Source: Actinomycetes bacterium
GTDB lineage: Bacteria; Actinomycetota; Acidimicrobiia; Acidimicrobiales; Palsa-688
Direction of reading: 5' to 3'
NCBI GenBank assembly: GCA_021808665.1
Contig: JAKBBA010000018.1
Location: forward strand, 4,204 to 68,203
Length of the DNA: 64,000 bases
How positions within the stretch are numbered: position 1 is the stretch's first letter; the number at the start of each line of letters is the position of its first letter. Below the pieces are notes generated by a model. The model worked only from the letters and a program-made list of their open reading frames with translations. It made no database searches and had not been told where the DNA came from. This document shows positions 63,955-64,000 of the stretch, piece after piece. The position numbers were made by a program, and so were the translations under genes.

Positions 63955-64000
63955 CCCCCTTAAGGTATCGACGGACCCTGACCCCTCTCTTGGACGAATG

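Overview
This looks like chromosomal DNA of a high-GC actinobacterium, most likely an autotrophic member of the class Acidimicrobiia. Three things suggest this: GC-rich actinobacterial codon use, gene order matching actinobacterial housekeeping blocks, and a complete red-type form I RuBisCO locus. The genus is inference only. There is one tRNA (Pro, GGG), no rRNA, no CRISPR array and no intact mobile element.

Layout. (1) 1-5 kb: end of a class I fructose-bisphosphate aldolase, the 2-oxoacid:ferredoxin oxidoreductase pair korA-korB, and a convergent DUF1015 gene. (2) 5-24.8 kb: a block whose order resembles Mycobacterium tuberculosis Rv1692-Rv1713: HAD phosphatase, phasin-like protein, tlyA, nadK, recN, pyrG, Nudix, then scpA, scpB, rluB, cmk, der. 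Interposed are trpS, tyrA, aroA, an acyltransferase, ispH and a DUF512 radical-SAM gene; a SpoIIE-type phosphatase and a zinc-ribbon membrane peptide follow. (3) 24.9-31.7 kb: tRNA-Pro, a NifU-type scaffold and the Calvin-cycle locus (prk, fbp, cbbR leftward; cbbL, cbbS, cbbX rightward). (4) 31.7-37.3 kb: a NarL-type two-component pair, a small membrane-anchored protein, a CDP-alcohol phosphatidyltransferase and a large sugar-nucleotidyltransferase with a degenerate phosphomannomutase half. (5) 37.4-44.4 kb: gcvH, a GarA-like FHA protein, MerR, bifunctional nuclease, MerR, gcvT, gcvPA, gcvPB, the order of M. tuberculosis Rv1826-Rv1832 with glycine-cleavage genes attached.

(6) 44.4-59.0 kb: twelve leftward genes, many overlapping by 4 bases. 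They encode an epimerase, three glycosyltransferases, an ABC exporter, UDP-glucose dehydrogenase, a Ser/Thr/Pro-rich membrane-anchored protein, a histidine kinase and OmpR-type regulator, and three pilin-like proteins. One pilin-like protein carries a LamG-like domain and another a ricin-B-like lectin region. This looks like a unit that makes a uronic-acid-containing surface glycan and displays glycan-binding pseudopilins, and it is the best candidate for an undescribed system. (7) 59.2-64 kb: a TetR/MFS exporter pair, a VOC protein, a BNR-repeat protein coupled to a MoaD/ThiS-like protein, and a frameshifted VOC remnant at the right edge.

A recurring feature is a TANNNT hexamer ending 6-8 bases before a start codon, with no Shine-Dalgarno sequence. 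This suggests leaderless transcripts for several genes. Start codons are often GTG or TTG; many starts given here were chosen from stop/start overlaps, upstream GGAGG-like sites or homologous N-termini rather than from the longest frame.
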